64,000 bases of DNA from Aliidiomarina halalkaliphila (GCF_007096385.1 NZ_VJWL01000001.1:639094-703093); one strand, 5' to 3'; shown: positions 8,870 to 18,584, counted from the stretch's first letter. Numbers and translations are program-made. The notes: generated by a model not told the origin, from the letters alone.

Positions 8870-9427
8870 CTATTCGCTGGCAGCACCAACGAGTTCATCA
8901 CGGTTGCTGCGAAAACGCGCATCTTCCGACAACCAAATCCCCAGAAATCGTTCCGCGAACCCGTCTGCTTGGATAGAGCCAAGTAACCCTGTTTCCCCAT
9001 GAAAATACGTGGTCCCGTTGCCCAAGGTATGGGCCACAATACAATCGCCACGCTCTACATCGGGCCAGATTTTCGCCAGCTCTTGGAGCCAAGATTTTTT
9101 CTCTTCATCAATCGTATAGCCCATACGTTCCCACTCATCGCGGGTTTGATCCACTAAGGTATTGGCAGTAAAGGAACGTCCGTAATTGATACGTAAGGCA
9201 ACAGCTTGCGCATCAGAATGGCGGCCGGTATCTGTGTATAATTGGGCGTCGTAAATACGAAATAGCATAACGCGAAGACGTGTCTCCCCTACCTTTTCCC
9301 AATCCACCTGGCTGTACTCTGCTTCCCACATCTGTTCAGCACAGCGTCCATAATCTGAAGCAAGTGCCGTACCCGAGGCGCAGAGTATCGTTACACCCAC
9401 AGCAAGTAACCCCATACAACGTTTCAT
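8870..9427 (-). CDS. Chalcone isomerase-like exported protein
   Basis: 185-aa protein with signal peptide (ALA-SD, cleavage near residue 24) and the chalcone-isomerase-like pattern: VGETRLRVMLFRIYDAQLYTDTG, LRINYGRSF, and FLGIWL at the C terminus. Bacterial members are periplasmic and do not act on flavonoids as far as known; a fatty-acid-binding role is suspected from plant FAP homologues. AGGAGG lies 4 nt before the chosen ATG; another ATG is immediately upstream at 9430. Part of the photolyase/CFA operon. Confidence 0.85.
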   Translation of the reverse strand: MKRCMGLLAVGVTILCASGTALASDYGRCAEQMWEAEYSQVDWEKVGETRLRVMLFRIYDAQLYTDTGRHSDAQAVALRINYGRSFTANTLVDQTRDEWERMGYTIDEEKKSWLQELAKIWPDVERGDCIVAHTLGNGTTYFHGETGLLGSIQADGFAERFLGIWLSEDARFRSNRDELVGAASE

Positions 9428-9468
9428 CATTCCTCCTACGCAACGCGAGCGCACGAATCACCATGAAC

Positions 9469-9969
9469 TTACTTACGGGATTTTAGGGCCTCTGGATTGA
9501 CCAAGCGTGAAATAAATATCATGAGCAGTGCCCATGCTATTGCGTAAACCGCTATCACCCAAGGCACGGGGAGAAGAAGTTCTGCAGCGCCGAAGCGAGC
9601 ACCCGCAAGATAGGTCACGGGACCAAATATTGCTCCCGCAATAGCCGCAAGTAGGTAACGGCGGTGTAACCAATCGAATACCACCAAGGCCATTCCAGTG
9701 AATCCGACCCAAAGCAGATAAAGCCACGCAGGAATGCCATTGGTTCCGGTAAATTGAATCACGCCGAATAGGACGGTGAGCCATTCCACCAATAGTCCCA
9801 CGAGTAAAATAGCAATAAAGGCGCGGCGTTGCCGCCATAGAGCGGCAGGGGTAGCGGCAAACATGACAGCAATCATTAGCGCCGTGAGCCACAGCCAAGG
9901 ATCACGCCCCCAGACGGCGCTTAACCACACCCCATCAAAGATGACAAAAGCGATAATGCGTGGGTTCAT
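9469..9969 (-). CDS. DUF2878 membrane protein
   Basis: 166-aa integral membrane protein with about five or six hydrophobic segments and a few charged loops (WRQRR, WLHRRY). DUF2878 proteins are typical partners of CFA synthase, DUF1365 and FAD oxidoreductase genes in the light and singlet-oxygen response operon; function unknown. The start is one base after the CFA synthase stop codon (TAATATG), so it is translationally coupled. A longer open frame to 10086 is only overlap with the CFA gene. Confidence 0.85.
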   Translation of the reverse strand: MNPRIIAFVIFDGVWLSAVWGRDPWLWLTALMIAVMFAATPAALWRQRRAFIAILLVGLLVEWLTVLFGVIQFTGTNGIPAWLYLLWVGFTGMALVVFDWLHRRYLLAAIAGAIFGPVTYLAGARFGAAELLLPVPWVIAVYAIAWALLMIFISRLVNPEALKSRK

Positions 9970-9970
9970 A

Positions 9971-11218
9971 TTAGCTCGCGTGGGAGGCTTTGGTAGCCTT
10001 GAGTTGCACCGCCGAAATGGTGCGCTGTAAAAAGCCACCTTCGCAATAGCACAAGTAGTAGTTCCAAAGGCGGGCGAAACGGTCATCGTAACCGAATGCC
10101 TTCAGTTCCTCTGCTCGATGGTTAAATCGAATCCGCCAATCGCGTAAGGTGTGAGCATAATCAAATCCAATATCCGTTAATTCCCGCATCACAAGCTGCG
10201 TATGCTTGCGGAACATACGACTGACCAGCTCCACAGACGGCAAATACCCCCCAGGAAAGATATGTTTCTGGATAAAATCCACGTTGCGGTTATAACTATC
10301 CAAACGCTGATCTGCAATGGTGATTGCTTGTAGCACCATGGTGCCACCGGGTTTCAATAAATCGTTACACTTTTTAAAGAACACAGGCATGTATTCAGCG
10401 CCCACGGCTTCAATCATCTCCACCGACACCAACTTATCGTACTGCCCCTGCAGATCTCGATAGTCTTCTTTAAGAAGGGTGATTTTATCTTCAAGGCCTT
10501 CCTGTTTTACAAGAATTTGCGCGTGTTGGTACTGTGCTTCAGAGATGGTCGTGGTGGTTACGCGGCAACCATAGTGTTTGGCCGCAAAAATCGCCAACCC
10601 GGCCCAACCGGTGCCAATTTCTACCAAATGATCGTCTGGCGTGAGGGCGAGCATATCGCACAAGCGCGCGAGCTTGGCCTCTTGCGCTTGTTCCAAGGTG
10701 GTATCATGCGACGGATAGACCGCACTTGAATACTGCATACGACTATCCAAGAAACGCTCATAGAGCTCGTTGCCAAGGTCATAATGAGCTGCAATATTCT
10801 CTTTGGCGCGGGTTTTACTATTTCTACGACGCAAATGTGTGATGCGTTGGAGCGGCCAGCTCAACCAAGCCAGCTTTTTTTCAAGGCGATCCATGACATG
10901 CAAATTCGCCGCAAATAATTCAATCACTTTCGTAAGATCAGGGGATGTCCATTCACCCGCAACAAAAGATTCGCCAGCGCCGATATCACCTTCAAACAGA
11001 AAACGCCGATAGGTGGCCGCGGACTGAATATCAATCACCGCTGCTGGGCTTGCACCACGTTTTCCGAAGCGCCCTACTTCCTCACCTTGTTCTAGAATTC
11101 GCAGCTCACCTTCTGCAAGCTGATTTAACACCTTAAACAACAGCTGCCGAGTGAAACGCTCAATACGTGACATTTCACCGGATTCCATTAAAGCCGTATT
11201 TCCTTGCGACATTCTCAT
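9971..11218 (-). CDS. Cyclopropane-fatty-acyl-phospholipid synthase family protein
   Basis: 415-aa SAM-dependent lipid methyltransferase. SAM motif VEIGTGWAGLAIFAA near 180; downstream family blocks SVEMIEAVGAEY, QAITIAD and FIQKHIFPGGYLPS, and RNWR-like RDWRIRFN near the C terminus. It would modify unsaturated acyl chains of membrane lipids (cyclopropane or a related methylated or furan fatty acid). In this operon context, homologues are tied to membrane protection against singlet oxygen. Start at 11218, one base after the DUF1365 stop; AAGGA is 8 nt upstream. Confidence 0.9.
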   Translation of the reverse strand: MRMSQGNTALMESGEMSRIERFTRQLLFKVLNQLAEGELRILEQGEEVGRFGKRGASPAAVIDIQSAATYRRFLFEGDIGAGESFVAGEWTSPDLTKVIELFAANLHVMDRLEKKLAWLSWPLQRITHLRRRNSKTRAKENIAAHYDLGNELYERFLDSRMQYSSAVYPSHDTTLEQAQEAKLARLCDMLALTPDDHLVEIGTGWAGLAIFAAKHYGCRVTTTTISEAQYQHAQILVKQEGLEDKITLLKEDYRDLQGQYDKLVSVEMIEAVGAEYMPVFFKKCNDLLKPGGTMVLQAITIADQRLDSYNRNVDFIQKHIFPGGYLPSVELVSRMFRKHTQLVMRELTDIGFDYAHTLRDWRIRFNHRAEELKAFGYDDRFARLWNYYLCYCEGGFLQRTISAVQLKATKASHAS

Positions 11219-11219
11219 A

Positions 11220-12056
11220 CTAAGATTCCTTGGAGCGGCTGTTCGCGCCGTTATCTGAAACTTTGTTGTTGGGCTTACCCGGGTGCCCATAGAACGGCAC
11301 CCGTTTGATCAATAATTTCAATGCTTGCCAATAAATCCCACCGAGAATTTTTAAAATCATCAATGGGTGTCGTCTAAATACGTTGCGAATCGTACTCTGG
11401 TTCAATGGTTCACGGGTTAAGGCAAGACTGGCGTCAAAATGTTTCTCATCAACGTGGCATTCAATGTGCACGAGTAAAGGGCTCCCGGTATCCATCGACG
11501 GTTTCGTGAGGCGCCAGTGATACCGCATATTCATCGGGTTAAAGGGAGAGACGTGAAACGCTTTCTCGTGATCACGCACATCGCTAAGATCTAATAAATA
11601 ATAATGCCGTTCGTTCCAAGGCGTATTACTTACCTCAGCAAGCATATAGCGAAACTCACCTTGATTATCGCGCAGGTAGTAACAGTTAATAGGGCTAAAG
11701 AAGAGCCCAAAGGTACGAATATTTCCTAAGAAAAACACGGTGCCTATTACCGGTTTCCCGGCTAACTCCGCCATTTTGTGACGAACCGCATCGGCGAGCG
11801 TATGACAATCGGCAATGCTGCCATTGCGCGGTACACTGGGGACGTAATCAGGCTCATGAAAGCGAAAATAAGCGCGCTTGTGACTCGTTGACAAGAGTTT
11901 GGATTGACGCTCTGCAGCGTCCAGGGCGTCAAGGTTAAACCACCACTGCATCACGCGATAATTAAAACGGTGGGATTTTGGGGTAAAACGTCGGTGTCGA
12001 ACATTCCCCCAATAAATACCGTGCCCTGCAGCCTGTTCAGACATGTCTTTACTCAT
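11220..12056 (-). CDS. DUF1365 family protein
   Basis: 278 aa. Family motifs [22 protein letters not shown] at the N terminus, INCYYLRD in the middle, and the [10 protein letters not shown] and [14 protein letters not shown] blocks. DUF1365 proteins almost always sit between an FAD-dependent oxidoreductase and a CFA synthase and are thought to help in the same lipid modification; no activity is proven. The ATG overlaps the stop of the upstream FAD gene by 4 bp (ATGA). Confidence 0.9.
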   Translation of the reverse strand: MSKDMSEQAAGHGIYWGNVRHRRFTPKSHRFNYRVMQWWFNLDALDAAERQSKLLSTSHKRAYFRFHEPDYVPSVPRNGSIADCHTLADAVRHKMAELAGKPVIGTVFFLGNIRTFGLFFSPINCYYLRDNQGEFRYMLAEVSNTPWNERHYYLLDLSDVRDHEKAFHVSPFNPMNMRYHWRLTKPSMDTGSPLLVHIECHVDEKHFDASLALTREPLNQSTIRNVFRRHPLMILKILGGIYWQALKLLIKRVPFYGHPGKPNNKVSDNGANSRSKES

Positions 12057-13369
12057 ACAGCGCCTTTCATCTGATGTAGCGCAGCATTGCCCGCATCATC
12101 CGGCCCTTCTATGCCGAAGCGATGGGCGATATCTACAGCACTGCGCACCCCGTCTTCATGAAAGCCGCTGTACCAATAGGCACCGCAAAAATGGGTGTGG
12201 CGTTTACCACAAATTTCTAGTCGTCGTTGCCGTTTTGCAAATGAATCCACGGAATACACCGGATGGGCGTAGGTAAATCGCCGTAAGATCCTATTGGGAT
12301 CAATCGCAGCGGTATTATTGAGCGTCACGCAGAACGTTTTCGATGGGTGCGTGATTCCCTGCAAAATATTCATGTTGTACGTCACCGTGGCAGGGTGAAG
12401 CTCCCCATCTTTGTGTTGTGGTAATAGGTAATTCCAACTGGCCCAAGCGGCTTTGCGTTTCGGTAACTGCGAGATATCCGTATGCAAGACCACATCGTTA
12501 TCTTGGTATGGAATTCCACCAAGAATTTCTTTCTCTTCCGATGACGGATCAGCAAGCAACGCCAAGGCTTGAGCACTATGGCACGCGAATATCACTTCAT
12601 CAAAATTTTCTTCGCGGCCGTCGCTATGCACTATGACCACGCCTTTATCCAATCGACTGACGGTGGCAATGCGAGCATTTAATTGAATGCGATCGGCAAA
12701 GGCTGCGGTTAATGCCGGAATATAAGAGCGTGAACCGCCTTCAATGACATGCCACTGAGGCCGATCACTGATATTAAGAAGCCCGTGGTTCATGAAAAAG
12801 CGTAAGAAAAACTGCAGCGGGAAATTCGCCGCTTCCTTAAGACTTGCCGACCAAATTGCCGCACACATGGGATACAGGTAGTTGTGCCTAAACTCCTGAC
12901 CCAAAGCGAGTTCATCGACAAATTGAGATAAGGTCTGCTGTGCTAAATCTGCTTCTGAGCGATTACTAAATGCCTGTTTCGCCTGATCGTTAAAGCGCAC
13001 AATATCCCGCAGCATACGGTAAAAACGAGGGCGCAAAAAGTTACGTTTTTGCGCAAACAAGGTCCAAAGGCTATGTCCGTTATACTCAAGACCAGAATTT
13101 GGATTCTGTACACTGAACGACATTTCCGTATCTTTCCAGGCAACCTGATTCTGCTTCAATAAAGCCTTGAAGTGCGGGTAAGTTCGATCATTAAACACGA
13201 TAAAGCCCGTGTCTATTGCAAAGCGCTGTCCATCGAGGTCCACATCCACGGTTGCTGTATGTCCGCCCACGTAATTATTCTTCTCAAACAAAAACACATC
13301 GTGTTTTTGTGACAGCAAATGGGCCGCGGTGATTCCTGCGACGCCTCCCCCAATAACTGCAATTTTCAT
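12053..13369 (-). CDS. FAD-dependent amine-oxidase-like oxidoreductase
   Basis: 438-aa flavoprotein. The N terminus is the dinucleotide-binding motif [17 protein letters not shown] followed by [15 protein letters not shown], as in the protoporphyrinogen-oxidase/amine-oxidase group. The C-terminal FAD block [18 protein letters not shown] is complete. Paired genetically with DUF1365 and CFA synthase; inferred to oxidise or desaturate a fatty acyl or lipid intermediate. Start at 13369 (AGGA 7 nt upstream), which puts the FAD motif at residue 4. A 78-bp gap separates it from the SDR gene, enough for an internal promoter, though I see no convincing one. Confidence 0.88.
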   Translation of the reverse strand: MKIAVIGGGVAGITAAHLLSQKHDVFLFEKNNYVGGHTATVDVDLDGQRFAIDTGFIVFNDRTYPHFKALLKQNQVAWKDTEMSFSVQNPNSGLEYNGHSLWTLFAQKRNFLRPRFYRMLRDIVRFNDQAKQAFSNRSEADLAQQTLSQFVDELALGQEFRHNYLYPMCAAIWSASLKEAANFPLQFFLRFFMNHGLLNISDRPQWHVIEGGSRSYIPALTAAFADRIQLNARIATVSRLDKGVVIVHSDGREENFDEVIFACHSAQALALLADPSSEEKEILGGIPYQDNDVVLHTDISQLPKRKAAWASWNYLLPQHKDGELHPATVTYNMNILQGITHPSKTFCVTLNNTAAIDPNRILRRFTYAHPVYSVDSFAKRQRRLEICGKRHTHFCGAYWYSGFHEDGVRSAVDIAHRFGIEGPDDAGNAALHQMKGAV

Positions 13370-13447
13370 ATATCGTCCTGAAGCCAAACACCGTTTGTAT
13401 GTGTCTCACGCCAACCCGTAACTAAATCACGGGAAAAGCACTGACAA

Positions 13448-14188
13448 TTAAGACTGCTTCATACGTGTTGCAAGGTAGTTTTGGATCCCTCGGGGTAAGC
13501 GTTCTAATAAAGAAAGTATGCCTCCAAACAGCCGAGGAAAGGCAATATGTGATTTCCCTTTAGCGATGCCTCGCCGTATCGCTAAGGAAGCGTGTTCGAC
13601 AGATACCCGCATCGGCATCTCAAAGTCATTTTTGTCCGTGAGTGGCGTTTTCACAAAGCCTGGAGATATCGTGATGACCTGAACACCGTTTTGTCCTATA
13701 TCGGCTTGCAGGGAACGAGCAAAATAATGAATCGCCGCTTTACTGGCGCCGTATGCTTCTGCGCGGACAAAGGGAAACTGACGTGCCATGCTATCGACGA
13801 TGGCTATTTTGCTCGATACAGGCATACGCGCTAGTAATGCCTGCAAGCAATACACCACGCCAAAAAAATTAGCAGCGAATACACGTTCAACTAAGGCCGC
13901 ATCAAAATGCAAAGGATCATCAATGTATTCGCATACACCCGCATTTAAAATGGCAACGGTGATCTCCTGCTCACGCAAAAAGTCCGAGAGCACTCTGGTC
14001 GTCTGCGCCCGATCGGTGACATCGAATGCGAGGGTCAGAACCTTCCCTTGATGGGCCTTGCAATCATCTTTCACTCCCGCAAGCTTCTCCAGATTACGAC
14101 CACAGGCAACCACATCCGCGCCTGACTTCGTGTAATCTTCCACTAATTGGCGCCCAATACCTGAGGTTGCACCGGTAATTAAGATCAT
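13448..14188 (-). CDS. Short-chain dehydrogenase/reductase
   Basis: 246-aa classical SDR. TGATSGIG cofactor motif at residues 5-12, NAG motif in ILNAGVCEY, catalytic Ser in IVDSMARQ and the YGASKAA Tyr/Lys pair. Substrate unknown. Its ATG overlaps the stop of the NTF2-like gene by 4 bp. A usual member of RpoE-ChrR/photolyase operons in marine gammaproteobacteria. Confidence 0.9.
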   Translation of the reverse strand: MILITGATSGIGRQLVEDYTKSGADVVACGRNLEKLAGVKDDCKAHQGKVLTLAFDVTDRAQTTRVLSDFLREQEITVAILNAGVCEYIDDPLHFDAALVERVFAANFFGVVYCLQALLARMPVSSKIAIVDSMARQFPFVRAEAYGASKAAIHYFARSLQADIGQNGVQVITISPGFVKTPLTDKNDFEMPMRVSVEHASLAIRRGIAKGKSHIAFPRLFGGILSLLERLPRGIQNYLATRMKQS

Positions 14189-14646
14189 GTGAAGTCCACC
14201 ATACGTTTGCGAATTTTACCCAAGGCCCAACCTAATATCGGTACATGGTCGTACACCATGGACCCAAGATCGTAATAGTCCACTTGATGGCGAATACTGT
14301 GGCTATCTTCAGCAAACACGAGATGACTGGTTCCTGGAACAACAATCTCCCTACCCCCGGCAAGTTTCTCGTGATGAAGACGCATTTGCCACACCACGAA
14401 CGCATGTTTGGCATTAATCATTTCTTCATGGATCGCAAAGTGACATGAAGTTACGTTCGCAAGCCCGTGCTCGAGATAGCTGTGTAAATGCTCTAATCCA
14501 TTCACCTGAGTGACAGGATCTACAAAGCTCACCTCCTTATGATAAATCTCTCCCAAATCGCTTAACGAATCGAGGCTAAGGTCATCATAGAAATGTTTGA
14601 ATTTATCGACGAGATCCCGCCGTTCCTTCGTTTTAATTGTTGCCAT
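14185..14646 (-). CDS. NTF2-like (SnoaL-type) small protein
   Basis: 153 aa with the cone-shaped NTF2-like pattern: an N-terminal helix pair (FKHFYDDLSLDSLSDLGEIYHKEVSFVDPV), then beta strands with VWQMRLHH and the RHQVDYYDLGSMVYDHVP end. Enzyme or binding role unknown; homologues sit next to photolyase in the same operon. The start codon lies inside the end of the photolyase gene (14-bp overlap). Confidence 0.82.
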   Translation of the reverse strand: MATIKTKERRDLVDKFKHFYDDLSLDSLSDLGEIYHKEVSFVDPVTQVNGLEHLHSYLEHGLANVTSCHFAIHEEMINAKHAFVVWQMRLHHEKLAGGREIVVPGTSHLVFAEDSHSIRHQVDYYDLGSMVYDHVPILGWALGKIRKRMVDFT

Positions 14647-16084
14647 GTTTCACCTGCTTAAAGTTCGCGATAAATCGTTCACGCGCTTCTTTGTGATTTA
14701 CCATCGGCGCTGGGTATGAATTATCCGGATCATATTGCCGCAACCACTGATGAGGTTCATGTATATGTTTGATCGGCACGTCCTTGAGTTCAGGCAACCA
14801 ACGGCGAATATACACCCCATCAGGGTCCACTTTCTCGCTTTGCCGAGTAGGATTAAATACCCGAAAATAAGGCACTGCATCGGTACCGGTCGAGGCGCTC
14901 CATTGCCACCCACCATTGTTTGCGGGGAAACTGCCATCGATTAAATTTCGCATAAACCACTGTTCTCCCAGGCGCCAATCCATGTGCAAATCTTTGGTAA
15001 GAAAATTTGCGACAATCATGCGTACACGATTATGCATCCATCCGGTTTTCGCCAATTGGCGCATGCCCGCATCAACGATGGGATATCCCGTCTGCCCCTC
15101 GCACCATGCCTGAAAGGCTTTTTCATCCTTGCGCCATGGATAATTGTCAGTTTCTTCTTGAAATGGTTTATGTCGAGATAATCGCGGCACATGAAACATC
15201 AGATGCTGGTAAAACTCGCGCCAGGCTAACTCAGAGAGCCATGTATGCATCCCTTCCGAGAGTCCAGAGGGGAACTCTGGCGCTTGCTTTTGCAGAAAAT
15301 GAGCTGCGATCCGCGGTGAAATAGCACCGATCTCCCAATAAGGAGATAGCTGGGATGTGCCTACTTCACTGGGCAAATCTCTGAGATGATGGTAGTGATC
15401 CGCTTTCTCACGTACATACACCGATACTTTCTGGCGAATTTGGGCCTCACCCACAAGCCAATCATCGGTGTGTCGACATTGCCCAGGAATATCATCAGGA
15501 ACTCGCACATCAATGGTGGGCGCAGAATTATCACTACCGTCAGGAATCACGCTGCGCTGGTAGGGTCCCGGTAAACCCGCTGTGACCAACTCCTCTTTCC
15601 ATGCTCGAAAAAACGGTGTAAACATGCGATAAAAACTACCGGTTCCCGATTGAATCCGTTCCGGAGCCACCAATAGATTGCTATCGTATTGAACCACTTG
15701 GATGCCTACTTCCTCAGCGTTCACGCATAACCTATGATCGCGCTGCCGTTCATGCAGCGGATACTCGCGATTAATATAAATCGCTTGTACGTCCTGCTTT
15801 GTGGCATACGCGACTATGTAGTCGACACTATCCTTAAAACTGGCCACCGTATGCACATGCAAGCTGTGCCCCCGTTCTGCGAGATCATTTGCAAGGCATT
15901 GCAGTTGACGATGATACAGCGACCACTTTGCCGCCGACCAATCATGGGCGCGCCATGTATCTGGGGTGCGCACCACAACAAAGTTGAGGCGTTCATGATT
16001 CGACGCTGCTCCGTAGATGGCGTCATTATCGAGTAGCCGCAAATCATTACGCAGCCATACCAACGCCTTGCTATTAGAGCCCAT
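14633..16084 (-). CDS. phrB: Deoxyribodipyrimidine photo-lyase (class I CPD)
   Basis: 483-aa cryptochrome/photolyase family enzyme, which repairs cyclobutane pyrimidine dimers using blue/near-UV light and FADH-. N-terminal antenna domain begins ALVWLRNDLRLLDNDA. The C-terminal FAD domain includes WLSELAWREFYQHLMFHVP, GQTGYPIVDAGMRQL, WMHNRVRMIVANFLTKDL and the NNGGWQWSASTGTDAVPYFRVFNP block, all characteristic of class I CPD enzymes. Overlaps the upstream DUF523/DUF1722 gene by 11 bp, so the genes are coupled. Confidence 0.94.
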   Translation of the reverse strand: MGSNSKALVWLRNDLRLLDNDAIYGAASNHERLNFVVVRTPDTWRAHDWSAAKWSLYHRQLQCLANDLAERGHSLHVHTVASFKDSVDYIVAYATKQDVQAIYINREYPLHERQRDHRLCVNAEEVGIQVVQYDSNLLVAPERIQSGTGSFYRMFTPFFRAWKEELVTAGLPGPYQRSVIPDGSDNSAPTIDVRVPDDIPGQCRHTDDWLVGEAQIRQKVSVYVREKADHYHHLRDLPSEVGTSQLSPYWEIGAISPRIAAHFLQKQAPEFPSGLSEGMHTWLSELAWREFYQHLMFHVPRLSRHKPFQEETDNYPWRKDEKAFQAWCEGQTGYPIVDAGMRQLAKTGWMHNRVRMIVANFLTKDLHMDWRLGEQWFMRNLIDGSFPANNGGWQWSASTGTDAVPYFRVFNPTRQSEKVDPDGVYIRRWLPELKDVPIKHIHEPHQWLRQYDPDNSYPAPMVNHKEARERFIANFKQVKHGNN

Positions 16085-17006
16085 AACGCAGCTTCAGATC
16101 ATTTGGATAGGGTTGAAAATAGGATTGCGTCTGCAAATACGCATCTGGATATTGGCGCAAATAGCTATTCATTAACGTAAGCGGTGCCGCGAGTGGCTCT
16201 TCACCATGCCGATAGCGCAGGATTAAATCAGTTAATTCTTGCCGTTGCACATCGTTTAACTGATCCGAAAAATAGCCTTGAATATGCTGCAGTACATTGG
16301 TGTGGTCACGGCGACTTGCAGGCGCACTCAAGGCACCCATCAAAGTTTCAATATAACGGGTAGCGAATTCGTCAGAAAGCGCGCTGACTTCCCCTAGTTC
16401 ACGCCCTAACCGACGGTAAGTTGGCTGGTCATGTGCTAATAACAAAAGTTTGTGACGTGCATGAAACTCATACAGATCACGCTTACTCACAGGCTTCGGC
16501 AACGATTTCCAATCGTGATACACATACAAACGCAGCACAAAGTTTTCCCGTAACAAAGGATCATTCAAACGACCATCCTCCTCCATCGGCATGGCTGGAA
16601 ACATGCGTCGGAGTTCTGCTGCAAATATGCCCATGCCCTCTTTGCGATTTGCGTTGCTCTCTTCGTCGTAAACCCGAACGCGCTCCATGCCACAGCTCGG
16701 TGATTTTGCGCAGAGGATATATCCACTCAGCTTGACTAGTTGGCTTTCACGAACGCGCGCAAATGCAGCCAGCTGCTCTGTAACATTCTCGCCAGTTTTT
16801 TGCACCACTGCCTGCGGCGCGTCGGAATCCCCCACCAATCGTATCGTTGGGCGAGGCACCGACATACCGATCCCGACTTCCGGGCAAAGCGGCAAATACT
16901 CCACATGCTTCCCTAAATCTTGCTGACAAAACGACGAGGCTTTGTGGCCCCCATCGTAGCGGACTTTCTGGCCTAACAAACATGCGCTAATGCCCACATA
17001 TATCAA
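16074..17006 (-). CDS. DUF523 and DUF1722 (YbgA-type) fusion protein
   Basis: 310 aa. Residues 1-150 match DUF523 (ISACLLGQKVRYDGGHK, LPLCPEVGIGMSVPRPTIRL, CAKSPSCGMERVRVYD), with conserved Cys. Residues about 160-310 match DUF1722/YbgA (FHARHKLLLLAHDQPTYRRLG, LPNDLKLR-like PYPNDLKLR end). YbgA-type genes neighbour photolyase in many bacteria; function unknown. The start appears to be TTG at 17006: AGGAG lies 8 nt before it and the next candidate (GTG) is too far. First gene of the ten-gene photolyase/CFA operon. Confidence 0.87.
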   Translation of the reverse strand: MIYVGISACLLGQKVRYDGGHKASSFCQQDLGKHVEYLPLCPEVGIGMSVPRPTIRLVGDSDAPQAVVQKTGENVTEQLAAFARVRESQLVKLSGYILCAKSPSCGMERVRVYDEESNANRKEGMGIFAAELRRMFPAMPMEEDGRLNDPLLRENFVLRLYVYHDWKSLPKPVSKRDLYEFHARHKLLLLAHDQPTYRRLGRELGEVSALSDEFATRYIETLMGALSAPASRRDHTNVLQHIQGYFSDQLNDVQRQELTDLILRYRHGEEPLAAPLTLMNSYLRQYPDAYLQTQSYFQPYPNDLKLRYGL

Positions 17007-17133
17007 AGCTATTACTCCTATTTCCCTATCATATTTACGCCGCGTTTTATGCTGCTTACATAACGATAGAATGAATTACGTAGATTTACACCTCTAGGAT
17101 TGCTTCTTCATCATAAAAATAATTGGTCAAAAT

Positions 17134-17163
17134 AGATCCACCTACTTTCATTTCACGTAACTC
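17134..17163 (+). promoter_or_regulatory. Candidate RpoE(ChrR-type) promoter of the LON-domain gene
   Basis: AGATCC, 18-nt spacer, TAACTC. It shares GATCCAC at the -35 and CACGT just before the -10 with the candidate promoter of the rpoE gene at 17877. The Rhodobacter sphaeroides RpoE consensus is TGATCC-N18-TAAGA. Confidence 0.4.
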
Positions 17164-17226
17164 TCTTCGATTTGTCACAAAAGCACCAGCGTTCTGGTGA
17201 TTATGAAGTACTGTGGGTTACTCGCT

Positions 17227-17820
17227 ATGAATCAGGACCGTAAACAAACATTAGGATTATTTCCACTCACCTCCCATGTTTTGCCTGGAGGCCGGATGCA
17301 ACTGCGCGTATATGAACCACGCTATCTGCGCATGGTTCGTGATGCCTTGCGTGCGCAGCAAGGGTTTGGCTTATGTATGCTCAATCCACATGGCTGCAAG
17401 GAAGACAACAAACATATATATTCGGTGGGAACTTTGGTGCGTATTGTCGACTTCGAAAGTTTAGATGATGGCTGTTTAGGTATTACCATTGAAGGTAATC
17501 AGCTCTTTGATATTCAGTCGATCCGTACCGAGTCCGATGGCCTTCGGGTGGGCGATGTTCACCTCCGCCATCCCATCAACGGAGTGAGCGAAAGCGAGCA
17601 GGATCAGGAGTTACGCGTCCGCCTTCAAGAAGTATTTGAGTCCTATCCAGAGCTTGCTCAGCTGTATCCCCAGAAACAACTTAACGATCCAGTATGGGTA
17701 TATCACCGATGGCTTGAAATCCTGCCCTTACAAGCAGATACCAAACAGAATCTGTTAAAAGACAATTACACCCAGTCGGTTCGTAATTTTCTGCAAGATT
17801 TATTTGCACAAAACCAATGA
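17227..17820 (+). CDS. LON peptidase substrate-binding-domain protein
   Basis: About 197 aa, containing only the N-terminal (LAN/PUA-like) domain of Lon protease: LGLFPLTSHVLPGGRMQLRVYEPRYLRMVRDAL near the start, GTLVRIVDFESLDDGCLGITIEG in the middle. No ATPase or protease part. Function unknown; it may bind unfolded or specific clients. Start uncertain: ATG at 17227 fits the family; in-frame GTG 17197 and ATG 17203 lie upstream, none with a strong ribosome site. It lies between the divergent photolyase operon and the rpoE-chrR genes and carries a similar promoter motif, so it may belong to that regulon. Confidence 0.82.
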   Translation: MNQDRKQTLGLFPLTSHVLPGGRMQLRVYEPRYLRMVRDALRAQQGFGLCMLNPHGCKEDNKHIYSVGTLVRIVDFESLDDGCLGITIEGNQLFDIQSIRTESDGLRVGDVHLRHPINGVSESEQDQELRVRLQEVFESYPELAQLYPQKQLNDPVWVYHRWLEILPLQADTKQNLLKDNYTQSVRNFLQDLFAQNQ

Positions 17821-17876
17821 GTTAAGCTTGTTTAGACACTTCAAGTTAAAAAGCCGCGAGAAAATCGCCGCCCATG

Positions 17877-17907
17877 TGATCCACTCATTCAAGACACACG
17901 TTAAAGA
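17877..17907 (+). promoter_or_regulatory. Candidate autoregulated promoter of rpoE-chrR
   Basis: TGATCC at 17877-17882, then TTAAAG/TAAAGA from 17901. The -35 is identical to the R. sphaeroides RpoE element. It is placed just before the sigma gene, as expected for autoregulation. Confidence 0.5.
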
Positions 17908-17951
17908 GATATGTGGAATTGGTGCTGTTGGGAAATAAGGCGTACACTACT

Positions 17952-18584
17952 ATGCAAGTCATGCCAGAAAAGCGGAACACGCGTCAGTACATGAGCACAG
18001 TGCGAAGGGAACCCCAAGAGATGACAGCGGAACACTTAGGTCAGCTGTTAGCAGAAGTGGCGAAAACACGCTCGCGCGTTGCGTTCAGCGAGTTATTTCG
18101 GCATTTCGCGCCGCGTTTGCAATCCTTTGCAACGCGCCAGTTTGGTAACGAACAAACTGCAATGGATTTAGTGCAAGAGACGATGACGAACGTGTGGCAT
18201 AAGGCGCATTTATTTAGCCCTGAAAAAGGCTCTCCCACCACCTGGATTTTCACCATCGCGAGGAACATTCGATTCGATATTCTGCGTAAGAATAGGCATC
18301 GGCAAAATGATGTGAGCGCGGAAGATTTATGGCCAGTACTATCCGAAGAAATGTCTGATAGCGATGAAGATTTTGCGCTTGATACGCGCATTCTATTGCA
18401 GGAAATTGGTGAATATTATCTGCAATTGCCAGACGCTCAACGGGAAGTTGTTGAGCAGATTTATATCGAAGGGAAGTCGCAGCAAGAAGTATCCGACACC
18501 TTAGGCATACCGCTAGGCACGGTGAAGTCACGCACACGGCTTGCGTTGCAAAAATTGAGAGAGTTAATTAGTGAGCAAAATTAA
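17952..18584 (+). CDS. rpoE: ECF sigma factor, RpoE/ChrR group
   Basis: Sigma-70 family ECF factor. Region 2 includes AFSELFRHFAPRLQSFATRQF, AMDLVQETMTNVWHKAHLF and TWIFTIARNIRFDILRK; region 4 includes VEQIYIEGKSQQEVSDTLGIPLGTVKSRTRLALQKLRELI. The FRHFAPRL segment and a ChrR gene downstream place it in the singlet-oxygen-responsive group rather than envelope-stress RpoE. Start uncertain: ATGs at 17952, 17991 and 18021 are possible and family length favours the later ones. The frame upstream of 17952 falls on the predicted transcription start. Overlaps chrR by 14 bp. Confidence 0.88.
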   Translation: MQVMPEKRNTRQYMSTVRREPQEMTAEHLGQLLAEVAKTRSRVAFSELFRHFAPRLQSFATRQFGNEQTAMDLVQETMTNVWHKAHLFSPEKGSPTTWIFTIARNIRFDILRKNRHRQNDVSAEDLWPVLSEEMSDSDEDFALDTRILLQEIGEYYLQLPDAQREVVEQIYIEGKSQQEVSDTLGIPLGTVKSRTRLALQKLRELISEQN

